Below are positions 1 through 10,639 of a stretch of DNA of 64,000 nt, piece after piece. The position numbers and the translations under genes were made by a program. The stretch covers positions 7,501-71,500 of the forward strand of contig JABARP010000019.1 of assembly GCA_019186825.1 (NCBI GenBank). The letters are read 5' to 3'. The stretch is from Pyrinomonadaceae bacterium (GTDB lineage: Bacteria; Acidobacteriota; Blastocatellia; Pyrinomonadales; Pyrinomonadaceae). Each line of letters starts with the position of its first letter. Within the stretch, counting starts at the first letter, position 1. The notes beneath the pieces were generated by a model. The model was not told where the DNA came from and made no database searches. It saw only the letters and a program-made list of their open reading frames with translations.

Positions 1-1
1 C

Positions 2-958
2 TCTGCCAGCATCGATTTCCTGACGGGCATCGTCGATGCTGCCGAGGATGACAGCGTCTATCAGACGATGCTGGACCTCGAGCTCGAGCAGATCAGCGAG
101 CGAACGCCACAGAATGTTTTTCACGACGACCTTTCCGAAATGAATCGGCCGTTCTATTTCGAAGACTTTGCAAAGATGCTCTCCGAGCACGGCTTTCAGT
201 ATCTATGCGAGGCTGAACCGTCAGAGCTGGCCAGAGCAGCGGCCTTCAAGTTCCCTAAGACGATCACCGGCACCATCGCCCAAGAGCAGTATCGCGACTT
301 TGTAACTGGCCGCCGATTCCGAACGACACTCTTCTGCCGCCGGGGACTCGATGTAGACCGAACATTCGCACCGGAACGAATAAGCGATCTCTACCTCGCC
401 GGGCAGCTCGAATTCGATGATCGGGATGATGTGTCCGGCGACACACCGATGTCCTTTAGGACGGCCAAGGGGAACAAGTTGACGATCAATCACCCGCTGA
501 CCAAGAAGAGCCTCGTCAACGTTGCCGACGCTTGGCCGCATATGACAAAGGCGGCAGATCTGATCGCTGGTGCGACAAAAGATGACGCCGCGGCGACGCT
601 CGGGTACCTAATGCAGCTCTTTATGGCCGGATTTCTAAAGGCCCACACCCTAAAACAGGACTTTTTCACGACGATCAGCGAAAAGCCCGAGGTGAGCCGG
701 TTTGCGAGATTCCAGGTCGAGAATGGCTCGAACGCAGTCGCAACGCTGACCGGTTTGAATCTTGAGATCAAAGATCCGGCGATCGGCAGGCTGCTCTACC
801 TTACGGACGGCACGCGCGACATCGATGACCTCACGCAGGCAATGCTCGAATACGCAGCAGATTTCGATGCCGCCGCAATGCCTACTCCGGAAGATATGCG
901 CGAATCCGTAATGAGCAACATTCTCGCGTTCGCAGATGCGGGACTATTGGTGGGATAG
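2..958 (+). CDS. Class I methyltransferase with C-terminal methyltransferase-regulatory domain (5' partial)
   Basis: The frame is open from the left edge, so only the last 318 residues are visible and the SAM-binding Rossmann domain is probably outside the window. The visible part resembles the predicted methyltransferase regulatory domain found in protein-lysine methyltransferase-like proteins: near its start is a segment reading NRPFYFEDFAKMLSEHGFQY, typical of that region, followed by a helical C-terminal domain. An ATG at 68 lies inside this segment and is unlikely to be the real start. The stop at 956-958 is one base from the end of the convergent kdsC. The domain assignment is from remembered family features; the substrate is unknown. 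Confidence 0.7.
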   Translation, partial: SASIDFLTGIVDAAEDDSVYQTMLDLELEQISERTPQNVFHDDLSEMNRPFYFEDFAKMLSEHGFQYLCEAEPSELARAAAFKFPKTITGTIAQEQYRDFVTGRRFRTTLFCRRGLDVDRTFAPERISDLYLAGQLEFDDRDDVSGDTPMSFRTAKGNKLTINHPLTKKSLVNVADAWPHMTKAADLIAGATKDDAAATLGYLMQLFMAGFLKAHTLKQDFFTTISEKPEVSRFARFQVENGSNAVATLTGLNLEIKDPAIGRLLYLTDGTRDIDDLTQAMLEYAADFDAAAMPTPEDMRESVMSNILAFADAGLLVG

Positions 959-959
959 T

Positions 960-1469
960 TCAGGAAATATCAGACCTCGAAGCGAGAATTAGGTCGATGA
1001 CCTCGCGAACTGCTCCCAGCCCGCCGTTGGCTTCGGTTACGAGATGCGCGGCCTTCCTCACGGTTGAATGTGCATCGTGAACCGCAACGGCTAACCCGAC
1101 GCGGGCAAAAACGGCTAGGTCGGGCGTGTCATCGCCAATGTACGCAGTTTCTTCGGGCAAATGGCCGCTCTCGGCAAGGATCTCGTCAAGTGCGGCCGAC
1201 TTGTCATTCCGTCCCTGAAGCACAAATTTCATACCCAGCTGGCTCGCCCGTAAAGCGACGCTGGGCGAGTTTCTGCCCGAGATGATGCCTGCAGCCAGGC
1301 CCGCGTCTCTCCACTGCGTTAAACCCTCACCATCGCGTGCATGGAAGACCTTTAACGCCTCGCCGTCCGCGCCGAAATAGAGGCGGCCGTCCGTGAGAAC
1401 GCCGTCGCAATCCATCAGCAGAAGTTCGATCTTTTGCGCTCTCGCACGGATATCGGGATCAAGTTCCAT
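960..1469 (-). CDS. kdsC: 3-deoxy-D-manno-octulosonate-8-phosphate phosphatase
   Basis: HAD-superfamily phosphatase of 169 residues, the usual KdsC size. It removes phosphate from KDO 8-phosphate to give KDO, the step between KdsA and KdsB. The catalytic motif DCDGVLTDG starts at residue 20, with Asp20 and Asp22 as nucleophile and acid/base; the Lys of KSAAL and the GDDTPDL acidic motif near residue 113 complete the HAD set. There is no cap insertion, as expected for the C0 tetrameric family. It is the last gene of the minus-strand KDO operon and its start overlaps the preceding gene by 11 bp, suggesting translational coupling. Confidence 0.93.
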   Translation of the reverse strand: MELDPDIRARAQKIELLLMDCDGVLTDGRLYFGADGEALKVFHARDGEGLTQWRDAGLAAGIISGRNSPSVALRASQLGMKFVLQGRNDKSAALDEILAESGHLPEETAYIGDDTPDLAVFARVGLAVAVHDAHSTVRKAAHLVTEANGGLGAVREVIDLILASRSDIS

Positions 1470-1968
1470 TTATCTCGATACGCATCTTCCGGACGCGAAC
1501 GTTCTTGAATTTTCCCGTAGCCTGCACTTTCTTGAGAAAGGCGTTCGCCTCGCGAAGAGTGTTGCCGGCAAATACACCTATCAGAGCGGTTTTGTCGGCA
1601 GTTCCGGTGTAGTAATTGGTGCCCGGTTCCACACAGTTCTGGGCAAAGACCTTATTCTTCGGAAAAAGCTCCTGGATCTCGAGCCGCTCAGATTCGGGAA
1701 AACTCGGTTTTGCACAGTCGCCCCAATCCGGCACCTTAACGCTCTTGAGCACGATCCCGTAGAAAGGTTTGCTTTGAACGATCACCCAATCGGCTCCGGT
1801 TTCGAAAGCAAGATCATAGGGTTGAAAATTCTCGGCCGCTGCACACTTCGCGGTCGGGTCGCCGCAAACCTGTCTGATCGCCCGCTTCGTCTGTCCAGAC
1901 GCTGAGGTGCAAAGGCCCACCACCACAGTTATGCAGAACAACGCTGTTAAGATCTTAACCGTTCCCAT
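1459..1968 (-). CDS. Secreted protein of unknown function
   Basis: A protein of 169 residues with an N-terminal signal peptide (hydrophobic core about residues 5-20, cleavage near SASGQ), so exported. The mature part has four cysteines in two pairs, suggesting periplasmic disulfides. The C-terminal third (EANAFLKKVQATGKFKNVRVRK) looks like an alpha/beta repeat of the SPOR kind, but this is only a resemblance. It lies 4 bp after the pseudo-M1 protein and overlaps kdsC by 11 bp, so it is co-transcribed with the KDO genes. I do not recognise a family. Confidence 0.7.
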   Translation of the reverse strand: MGTVKILTALFCITVVVGLCTSASGQTKRAIRQVCGDPTAKCAAAENFQPYDLAFETGADWVIVQSKPFYGIVLKSVKVPDWGDCAKPSFPESERLEIQELFPKNKVFAQNCVEPGTNYYTGTADKTALIGVFAGNTLREANAFLKKVQATGKFKNVRVRKMRIEINGT

Positions 1969-1972
1969 TTCT

Positions 1973-4222
1973 CTAATTCACCTCAAAGATCTCGACGCCT
2001 GCGAGTCGCCACGCACCATCGATCTTGATCATTCGGAAAACCGCTAGGCCCGATTGTTCCGGCCCGGCAAGAAGTTGCGTTGCAAGATTTGTTTCGACAA
2101 GGCACTCGGTGTCGTCGATTTGATCGACTTGCGTAACGGTTGTCTGCCATTTGGCAGCGGACCCGGAAAGATTCTCGGCGAATCGCGTGATCTCGCCGGG
2201 CATTACCATCGAGAACACCTCGGCCTTTTTATGAGCGACCGCCGCCCCGTCGAACTTCGCAAAAAAGTCCTTGATCGCAGGGTCTATCTTCGTCGTACCG
2301 TTCAAGCTTGTCCGGAGTTTTCTCGCGGCATAGCTCGCACCGTAATCGCCGTCAAAAACGATCGTCGATTCTACCAACGCCAACGCATCCGCCGCTCGGT
2401 TACCTTTCGCAGCGACCTCTGCACGGATCTCCATCGCCCATGCCATACTCCGCGCTGTCGGAAGCTTCGCGGCAATTACCGTATTCGCCTGCTGTTCAGC
2501 CTCGGCATAATTCGCGAGGCCGAGATAAGCACGCGCTAACTGAATAGATACGTCGTCGTAAGCCGGAAGAGCTTTCAGGATATCCTTTGCCGCCCGAGCC
2601 GCATTGTCGAACTTCTTTTGATCGAGAAGTGATTTCACACCGGCGATCGGATCGTTCTCATCGAACACCTTTGGAGCGACGTCGTCAAAATATACGTTCT
2701 GCGGGTAAAGCTTTTCGGTGTCGATCTCTGTTCGAACGATCTTCTCGGGCGTCTTAAACGTAACCTCACCAAAGCTTGTGGCCTTTAGCGTAACGGGAGC
2801 ATCGAGAGCCACACCGGTGGCGGTCGTTGCGCGGACGTTGACCGTCACATCGATCGGCCCGGAGTTCCTTAACGCGACCTTTGTTTCGCCTACTCCTGCC
2901 TGCGGCAACCCGGCAAGCAGATTCATCTCGGTCGGCTTTTCGAGAAAGTAGGCGATCAGGTCCTTCTGCGTCGGGAAATTCGAACGCACATCATCGAGGT
3001 TAAAAACACCGTCCACAAGCGAATCGGCGATCGCCTTCGTGAACGCAGTTCTGCCGACGAATTTGTCGAGGAGGCCCCAGAGCATCGCTCCCTTGTTCGA
3101 CACCTCGCCGAAATAGACATCATCAAGAGGCGAAACGATACCGAGCGGAATGTCCCGTCCAACGACCGCCGAGTATGCGGCCCGCTGTCGAGCACGAACA
3201 GCGTCGGCGACCGGCGCTCCATATTTCTCACCGATGAACTGAGTTGCGATGTACCGCGAAAGGCCCTCGCTGATCACGCCGAAGCCGTCATCGCGTGCCT
3301 TTGCCGCAAGGCTCAGTTTGGCTGCCGCTTCGGCGATATTCTGTACCGTTACGGCATCGACTTTCGGCCTCCGGAAGACTGCTTCATCGACGAATACAAC
3401 GCCCGCATCCGCAAACCCTTCACCTTTGCGGACCGAGACTATCTTGAGCGGCGCATTCGGGCTTGGGCCGAGAAATTTTTCCGCAAAGGCCTTTGCCTCA
3501 GAAAATACCGCCGCGAGCTCATTGCTGCGTGCTTTACCGTTCTCGCCGCTGCCTTTCGGTGCAAAAACCTGAACGCCATTCGCCTGAATTGCAGTCCAAT
3601 CGCCGACCGCGAAAAACGGCTGCGATGCAGCCTTTGTGTCGAACGAACCCGACGTCCCTTCCGTACCCGAAGAGACGACTTGTTTACCGGCCGGGCCTTT
3701 TACCCGAACGCTGAACGGTGCAAAATCACCGCCGCGGCTGTAATACCAATTCGTTGGCGTCGGATACCAGAATGAGAGCGGCAGCAGGTGCGAGGCCGGA
3801 GGCGAAAATACTGCGGCGTCGCCATTGTCTTTTATCGAGAGTGTGTACGTGAGCGAAACCTGCACCGAGGCCGTCGGACGGACCGGCGGCAACCGCAAAA
3901 CCACGCGCTGGAGCGTCCTGGTTCCCGCCAACTTCTCTTCTCCGCCTGAAAAATCGTGTGAGGCTCCATTCACCATTACGGCTGAGACCTTTGCCGAAGG
4001 GCTGATGCGAAGTGTCATCGTCGAAGCCGGCGAGGACGAAACGTTCTTAACTTCGAGGGTCGCCTGAATGACTGCGTCGCGTCCGTCAACCGTTTGAGGC
4101 AGGTTGACATCAATGTCATATCTCTCGACCTGCCAAACGGCACCGCCCTGCGTTTGGGCAAATGCCGCAAAGGAAAATGCTGCAATTAGTAGAAGGGACG
4201 CGAGTAATATTCTGGTCATCAA
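1973..4222 (-). CDS. Exported M1-aminopeptidase-like protein lacking the zinc motif, with C-terminal TPR-like region
   Basis: A protein of 749 residues with a signal peptide ending at FAAFAQ. The N-terminal 200 residues look like the beta-sandwich domain of M1 aminopeptidases (WYPTPTNWYY segment), followed by a peptidase-like alpha domain. Where M1 enzymes carry HExxH followed 18 residues later by the Glu of NEGFA, this protein has an AEAAA-type segment and then SEGLSRYIA: both zinc-binding histidines are gone, so it is probably catalytically dead. Residues about 520-640 form helical TPR-like pairs (ALPAYDDVSIQLARAYLGLA), and the last 80 residues an NTF2-like fold by appearance. It lies between kdsA and the secreted protein in the KDO operon. 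Envelope binding or assembly is possible; function unknown. Confidence 0.72.
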   Translation of the reverse strand: MMTRILLASLLLIAAFSFAAFAQTQGGAVWQVERYDIDVNLPQTVDGRDAVIQATLEVKNVSSSPASTMTLRISPSAKVSAVMVNGASHDFSGGEEKLAGTRTLQRVVLRLPPVRPTASVQVSLTYTLSIKDNGDAAVFSPPASHLLPLSFWYPTPTNWYYSRGGDFAPFSVRVKGPAGKQVVSSGTEGTSGSFDTKAASQPFFAVGDWTAIQANGVQVFAPKGSGENGKARSNELAAVFSEAKAFAEKFLGPSPNAPLKIVSVRKGEGFADAGVVFVDEAVFRRPKVDAVTVQNIAEAAAKLSLAAKARDDGFGVISEGLSRYIATQFIGEKYGAPVADAVRARQRAAYSAVVGRDIPLGIVSPLDDVYFGEVSNKGAMLWGLLDKFVGRTAFTKAIADSLVDGVFNLDDVRSNFPTQKDLIAYFLEKPTEMNLLAGLPQAGVGETKVALRNSGPIDVTVNVRATTATGVALDAPVTLKATSFGEVTFKTPEKIVRTEIDTEKLYPQNVYFDDVAPKVFDENDPIAGVKSLLDQKKFDNAARAAKDILKALPAYDDVSIQLARAYLGLANYAEAEQQANTVIAAKLPTARSMAWAMEIRAEVAAKGNRAADALALVESTIVFDGDYGASYAARKLRTSLNGTTKIDPAIKDFFAKFDGAAVAHKKAEVFSMVMPGEITRFAENLSGSAAKWQTTVTQVDQIDDTECLVETNLATQLLAGPEQSGLAVFRMIKIDGAWRLAGVEIFEVN

Positions 4223-4236
4223 GTATTTCCGATCAT

Positions 4237-5070
4237 CTACCGGGAGACGAGTTCGTGTATAGCTTTGAGCTTTGAAAGAAGCGGCTTTAGCCTTGCAAGC
4301 GGCAGCTGATTCGGTCCATCGCTTGGCGCCCGCGACGGATCGTCGTGAACCTCCATGAATACGGAATCAAGGCCGCAGGCTACGCCCGCTCGTGCAAAGT
4401 TTTCGATGTATTGGCTCTGTCCGCCGGTTGCCTTTCCTAATCCTCCCGGCAGCTGAAGGCTGTGCGTTACGTCAAAGCAAACCGGCACGCCGAATTCCCG
4501 CATCACGGGAAATGAACGCATATCGACGACAAGGTTATTGTAACCGAAACTCGCTCCACGCTCCGTCAGGATGATCTTTTCGCAGCCTGCGGAGCGAAGT
4601 TTATCGACGATATTCTTTGCGTCCCACGGCGAGAGAAACTGGCCTTTCTTCACGTTCACTGCGCGTCCTGTCTCGGCAGCCGCAACAAGGAGATCGGTCT
4701 GCCGGCACAGGAACGCCGGTATTTGGAGGATATCGGCAACCTCTGCGGCCTTTGCGGCCTGCCATGGCTCGTGAATATCGGTTACAACAGGCACGGCAAA
4801 TTCTTCCTTGACCTGACGCAGGATATCAAGCCCGAAATCCATCCCGTCGCCGCGAAAGCTATCGATCGAACTGCGGTTTGCCTTATCGAACGAAGATTTA
4901 TAGACGAACTCGACTCCGACCTCGACGCAGATCTCCTTGATCGACCCGGCCATCTTCCTTGCGTGCTCGAGCGATTCGACAACACACGGGCCCAGAAGGA
5001 ACGCAAGTGAGCCGCCGCCGAATTCTGCATCGCCTACTTTGAAAGTGTTCATAGCTTGCGGATCGTTCAA
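4237..5070 (-). CDS. kdsA: 3-deoxy-8-phosphooctulonate synthase (metal-dependent type)
   Basis: KdsA condenses phosphoenolpyruvate with arabinose 5-phosphate to KDO 8-phosphate. At 277 residues it has the family length, with the hallmark segments [31 protein letters not shown] and the C-terminal [14 protein letters not shown]. Cys29 in LGPCVVES sits where metal-independent enzymes such as E. coli KdsA have Asn, so this is probably the metal-dependent class II form. A second ATG at 5052 would remove six residues. It is 3 bp downstream of the pyrG stop, in the same operon. Confidence 0.95.
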   Translation of the reverse strand: MNDPQAMNTFKVGDAEFGGGSLAFLLGPCVVESLEHARKMAGSIKEICVEVGVEFVYKSSFDKANRSSIDSFRGDGMDFGLDILRQVKEEFAVPVVTDIHEPWQAAKAAEVADILQIPAFLCRQTDLLVAAAETGRAVNVKKGQFLSPWDAKNIVDKLRSAGCEKIILTERGASFGYNNLVVDMRSFPVMREFGVPVCFDVTHSLQLPGGLGKATGGQSQYIENFARAGVACGLDSVFMEVHDDPSRAPSDGPNQLPLARLKPLLSKLKAIHELVSR

Positions 5071-5073
5071 CCC

Positions 5074-7052
<1,979 letters not shown>

Positions 7053-7061
7053 ACTTCAAAA

Positions 7062-7093
7062 AATTATTAATTAACAATTATCAATTAATAATT
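7062..7093. repeat. AT-only inverted repeat at the kdsB 3' end
   Basis: Two perfect 11-bp arms (aattattaatt at 7062-7072 and aattaataatt at 7083-7093) flank a 10-bp spacer. The right arm encodes the last residues and stop of KdsB (SVIIN). The sequence contains almost no G or C, in contrast to its surroundings. It may be a small mobile palindrome that landed on the kdsB stop, or an RNA hairpin within the operon. Confidence 0.75.
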
Positions 7094-7911
7094 ACGCTCC
7101 GCGAAACTTGCGTTTCAAGCACTCTCCTAACCTTCTCAAGATCGTCTTCGGTATCGACCCCGATCGAATTTGCCGCTGCTTTGACGAGCTTTATTCTCGC
7201 ACCATTCTCCAATGCACGAAGCTGTTCGAGCATCTCGAATTTTTCGAGCGGTGTCTGCGGCATCTTCGAAAACTCAAGCAAGTACTCGCGTCGATAGACG
7301 TAGAGGCCGGTGTGCTTCTTAAAATGCGCGAGTAACTCGGGCTCTGACTCTACAGCTCGGATCGCGTCGCCGCCGTGCTTCAAGCTTGCGTCGCGGGGCC
7401 ACGGCATCGGCGAGCGCGAGAAATACAACGCGTGTCCGGTCTTATCGGTCACGACCTTCACATTGTTTGGATCGAATAGCTCACTCGCACTCTCGAATGT
7501 CTCATAGACGGAAACAATGTCTGACTCTTCAGTGTCGAGGATCGCCTCCACGGCCGCGTCGATCGTTTCCGGAGCGATCAGCGGTTCATCGCCCTGAACG
7601 TTCACGATGATCGAACCTTCCGGCAGACCGGCGGCGACTTCTGCCACTCGATCGCTTCCCGAAGAATGTTCGGGTGACGTCATTTGTGCTTCACCGCCTG
7701 CCGCGATCACCGCACCGCGGATCGCTTCATCGTCTGTCGCGACAATAACTCTCGAAACGGACTTCGCCGCCTTCGCCCGTTCGAACGTGTGGACGATCAA
7801 CGGTTTTCCGGCAATTTCACGCAAAAGTTTTCCCGGCAAACGAACAGACGCCGCCCTTGCCGGGATCACTGCGATGACAGATTTTGCTGGAGATTTCCCG
7901 TGTGGTTCCAC
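7081..7911 (-). CDS. kdsB: 3-deoxy-manno-octulosonate cytidylyltransferase (CMP-KDO synthetase)
   Basis: Activates KDO as CMP-KDO for lipid A glycosylation, using CTP. Recognised by the nucleotidyltransferase motif IPARAASVRLPGKLL near residue 16, the NVQGDEPLI metal/nucleotide motif, the YFSRSPMPW segment, and GLYVYRREYLL near residue 200. At 276 residues it is about 25 longer than E. coli KdsB, mostly from an N-terminal extension (MEPHGKSPAKS). It is the first gene of the KDO operon; its promoter should lie in 7912-8014, but I could not fix one. Confidence 0.96.
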   Translation of the reverse strand: MEPHGKSPAKSVIAVIPARAASVRLPGKLLREIAGKPLIVHTFERAKAAKSVSRVIVATDDEAIRGAVIAAGGEAQMTSPEHSSGSDRVAEVAAGLPEGSIIVNVQGDEPLIAPETIDAAVEAILDTEESDIVSVYETFESASELFDPNNVKVVTDKTGHALYFSRSPMPWPRDASLKHGGDAIRAVESEPELLAHFKKHTGLYVYRREYLLEFSKMPQTPLEKFEMLEQLRALENGARIKLVKAAANSIGVDTEDDLEKVRRVLETQVSRSVIIN

Positions 7912-8014
7912 GGGATTTTAGGTTAGCGTTATTCGCCGGACTTCGCAAGGTTCGACTTCCGATTTTCTTCTTCGTGCTTGTTAATGCGATGCTCATTTCG
8001 CTAAACTTTCGAGA

Positions 8015-8839
8015 GTGCAGAACGCAGAAGAAGCCGAGGAACAACACTATCTCCCTTATCCGCCGCCTGTTGCGGCACGCGCGGCGACACCGAATGACCC
8101 GCCGTGGTCGCTGCCCGTTGCAGCAGGCGTTTGGATCCTGAGCATTCTGGCGATCCTGTTCGCTCCTGTCCTGTTTGTAATTCCCTATTACGTGCTTAGC
8201 GGCAAAGGTGTGCCGGCAGAGCCTGAGAAGGATCCGACGGTCATTCTGTTGAGCCTGATAGCAACTGTTCCCGCTCATCTTTTCACACTGCTCGTCTGCT
8301 ATCCGGTAGTTACAAAGGGCCGCAAGTTTCCCTTTTTTCAAACGCTCGGCTGGCGGCTTGGGAATTTTCGCTGGTGGTATTTTCTAGCGATCATCATCGG
8401 CTTTTTTGCACTTTTAGCCGGTATCTCCGCGATCTTCCCGGATACGGACAATGAATTGCTCCGCATTTTGCGCAGCTCTCCGATGGCCGCATATTTCATG
8501 GCGGTTTTGGCGACGCTCTTTGCTCCATTTATCGAGGAGTTGGTCTATCGCGGAGTACTATATCCGGCCGTCGAGCGTTCTGCCGGAAAGATCGTTGCCG
8601 TCCTGATCGTAACTCTCCTCTTTGCCGGGATCCATTTCCCGCAGTATTGGGGAAGCCCCGGGTCCCTCCTCGGTATCACGCTTTTGAGTTTTGTGCTGAC
8701 AGCGACGCGGGCAGTGTCGGGGAATCTGCTGCCGTGCGTGATCCTGCATTTTATCTTTAACGGCCTGCAATCCGTCTCGATCGTCTATGCCACAATGAAT
8801 GGTGGCCTCGAAGCACCGGCGAACGCCTTTTTCCGGTAG
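8015..8839 (+). CDS. CPBP-family intramembrane metalloprotease
   Basis: A protein of 274 residues with about seven membrane segments. The CPBP (CAAX protease and bacteriocin-processing, Abi) motifs are present in order: EELVYRG (the EExxxR motif) near residue 176, HFPQYWG near residue 212 and HFIFNG near residue 247; together these glutamates and histidines form the metal site. The frame opens with GTG at 8015, and no convincing ribosome-binding site precedes it, so the start is tentative. It is divergent from kdsB and ends at a shared terminator. The substrate is unknown. Confidence 0.85.
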   Translation: MQNAEEAEEQHYLPYPPPVAARAATPNDPPWSLPVAAGVWILSILAILFAPVLFVIPYYVLSGKGVPAEPEKDPTVILLSLIATVPAHLFTLLVCYPVVTKGRKFPFFQTLGWRLGNFRWWYFLAIIIGFFALLAGISAIFPDTDNELLRILRSSPMAAYFMAVLATLFAPFIEELVYRGVLYPAVERSAGKIVAVLIVTLLFAGIHFPQYWGSPGSLLGITLLSFVLTATRAVSGNLLPCVILHFIFNGLQSVSIVYATMNGGLEAPANAFFR

Positions 8840-8886
8840 TAGAAACGCAGATCGTCGTTTACCAGAAAAGCCGTCGAAGACAGACA

Positions 8887-8920
8887 AAAAAGCCTGGAAG
8901 GAATCTCCTCCCAGGCTTTT
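8887..8920. terminator. Bidirectional rho-independent terminator
   Basis: A perfect 10-bp stem (aaaagcctgg at 8888-8897 with ccaggctttt at 8911-8920), with A and T runs outside so it can act on both strands. It lies between the convergent CPBP protease gene and the FecR-like gene. Confidence 0.85.
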
Positions 8921-8945
8921 CGCTTTTCTTGGATCCGATCCGATT

Positions 8946-10097
8946 TTACTGCGGCTTCGCACCCGTGTTGCTCCGCGAACCCGTATTTGCCGGAGGTGAT
9001 GGCGGGATGTAGATCGGACGCGGCGGAGTATAAGACGGCGTTTGCGACGGGAAACCGTCAGAATTCTGTATTCCGCGGCCGCCGCCGTTCATACGGACAA
9101 ATGGCGGCACCGGCTCACGGTTTCCGGCCGATACGATCGGCGTCGGCTGATTCTGAGGCGGATTCGATCCGCCACCGCTCGGCGGATTTCCATGGCTGCC
9201 GCCAGTCGGATAACCATACGGATACCACGGATTGCTCCACCACGGGTAATTGTACGGATAGTAGTAGCCGATGTAGTTACCAAAGCCATATCCGTACGGG
9301 CTGGCCCAACCGTAGCCGAACGGCAGGAAGCAAAATGCGTTCATGAACGGATCGAACACCCAAAGGCCAAATGAGTTATACGCGCTAAAGCCTGTGGTGT
9401 AGAGCGAATTCCTCAGGTCGTCGCGAACTGCTTTGCGCTTCAAGTTTGCCGTGGCCTTCGCAAGTTCTTTCGAGCGTGACTTGCTCCACGCCTCGAGCGC
9501 ATCCTTATCGTGATCGAATTTCGTTACCGAAACAGTGCCGTTCGCAAGCACGCCCTTACGATCTTCTTTGATGACCGTCTGGCCGCCGCGGCCCATCAAG
9601 GCTTTACCTTCCCAGACAGCAACAGCCGTCGAATTCTTATCAACATCAAAACGGTAAACGCCGGTCTCAGCAAGACGCACTTTGCCGTGCGGTGTCAGAA
9701 CATCTACACGAAATTCACGGCTTGCGTAAACCTCAAGGATCGCGGCACCGCGTTCGAGACGCACGCGAAGGTCCTCAAGGTCCGTCGAAACGAATTCGAA
9801 TGCCGAGTTCTCACCGAGACGAAGATACGAACCCGGGTTCAGAAGAACCTCTGCACGCCCGTCATTTCCGGTCGAAACTCGGTCGCCGACGAAAACCTCG
9901 TCGCCCTTGAGCAGAACGCCGCTCTTGCCGACCTTTCGATCGACAGACACCGTCCCTTCCGTGTAGCTAATACCACCGGCCTGTGCCGAAATGACGAACT
10001 TGTTTGTCGATGCGTTTATGCCTTGCGAAAACGCCAGGCTTGCACCGAATACGGCCAATACTGCGAATATCGCAAGCCGGAAGATGGATCTGGACAT
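8946..10097 (-). CDS. FecR-domain secreted protein with Gly/Pro/Tyr-rich tail
   Basis: The start at 10097 is chosen because AGGAGG lies 7 bp upstream and it opens a clean signal peptide (MSRSIFRLAIFAVLAVFGAS); the longer frame from 10166 adds 23 residues without export logic. The protein has 383 residues. About residues 40-190 form a FecR-like beta domain (GDEVFVGDRVSTGNDGRAEV, then TPHGKVRLAETGVYRFDV). The C-terminal 140 residues are low-complexity, rich in Tyr, Pro, Gly and Asn. FecR domains usually sense or scaffold in the periplasm; no partner sigma factor or receptor is adjacent, so a structural envelope role is equally likely. Confidence 0.8.
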   Translation of the reverse strand: MSRSIFRLAIFAVLAVFGASLAFSQGINASTNKFVISAQAGGISYTEGTVSVDRKVGKSGVLLKGDEVFVGDRVSTGNDGRAEVLLNPGSYLRLGENSAFEFVSTDLEDLRVRLERGAAILEVYASREFRVDVLTPHGKVRLAETGVYRFDVDKNSTAVAVWEGKALMGRGGQTVIKEDRKGVLANGTVSVTKFDHDKDALEAWSKSRSKELAKATANLKRKAVRDDLRNSLYTTGFSAYNSFGLWVFDPFMNAFCFLPFGYGWASPYGYGFGNYIGYYYPYNYPWWSNPWYPYGYPTGGSHGNPPSGGGSNPPQNQPTPIVSAGNREPVPPFVRMNGGGRGIQNSDGFPSQTPSYTPPRPIYIPPSPPANTGSRSNTGAKPQ

Positions 10098-10297
10098 TTT
10101 ATTTCCTCCTGACGGGCTTTTCGCCGATTTTACGCTATTTACCATTGAGAATACAAACTTTTTCATACCCGTTGTTTAGATGCAGGTTTTATTGACTAAG
10201 GTGGATTATTTTTTCCGACGATTTTCGCAAACAACCTATCGTTCGGTTTCGCAATCCAACTGACAGCGAGCACCTTTTTGGTGCGGATCGCAATACA

Positions 10298-10555
10298 ATG
10301 GCAAGCTTCAAGGACCCAAAACTATCTTTTTCACCGATCGAGGTTATCGATCGCCTGCTCGAGATCCGCGGCGAACTCGGATTCGCCGAAACTCTCTACA
10401 TTGACCGCTCCGCAGAATTGACCGACTTTTTGGATGCCTTCGGCTTTGATGTTTACGCTTTCTCGACCAAGAACGAGAAGATCGAACTCGACGTAACGTC
10501 GACTCCTGTCGTCCCCGGCGGAGATACGCTGCACACGTCTGTAACCGGACACTAG
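10298..10555 (+). CDS. Small hypothetical protein
   Basis: An 85-residue open frame with a balanced soluble composition and no signal peptide, membrane segment or motif I recognise. It stands alone between two minus-strand genes. There is no strong ribosome-binding site before the ATG (a TACAAT lies immediately upstream). A 73-residue frame on the opposite strand is the competing reading. I favour the plus frame only weakly. Confidence 0.42.
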   Translation: MASFKDPKLSFSPIEVIDRLLEIRGELGFAETLYIDRSAELTDFLDAFGFDVYAFSTKNEKIELDVTSTPVVPGGDTLHTSVTGH

Positions 10556-10639
10556 GTTTTTATTTCAAGCAACTGAAGGAACACCGGAATCTCTCGACCA
10601 ACATGTCGGAGAAACCGGCGTTCTCGTCATAGGAAGGTT

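Noticed and set aside
8946..10166. Longer FecR-like frame starting at 10166
   Set aside because: The extra 23 residues precede a perfect ribosome-binding site and a complete signal peptide starting at 10097.
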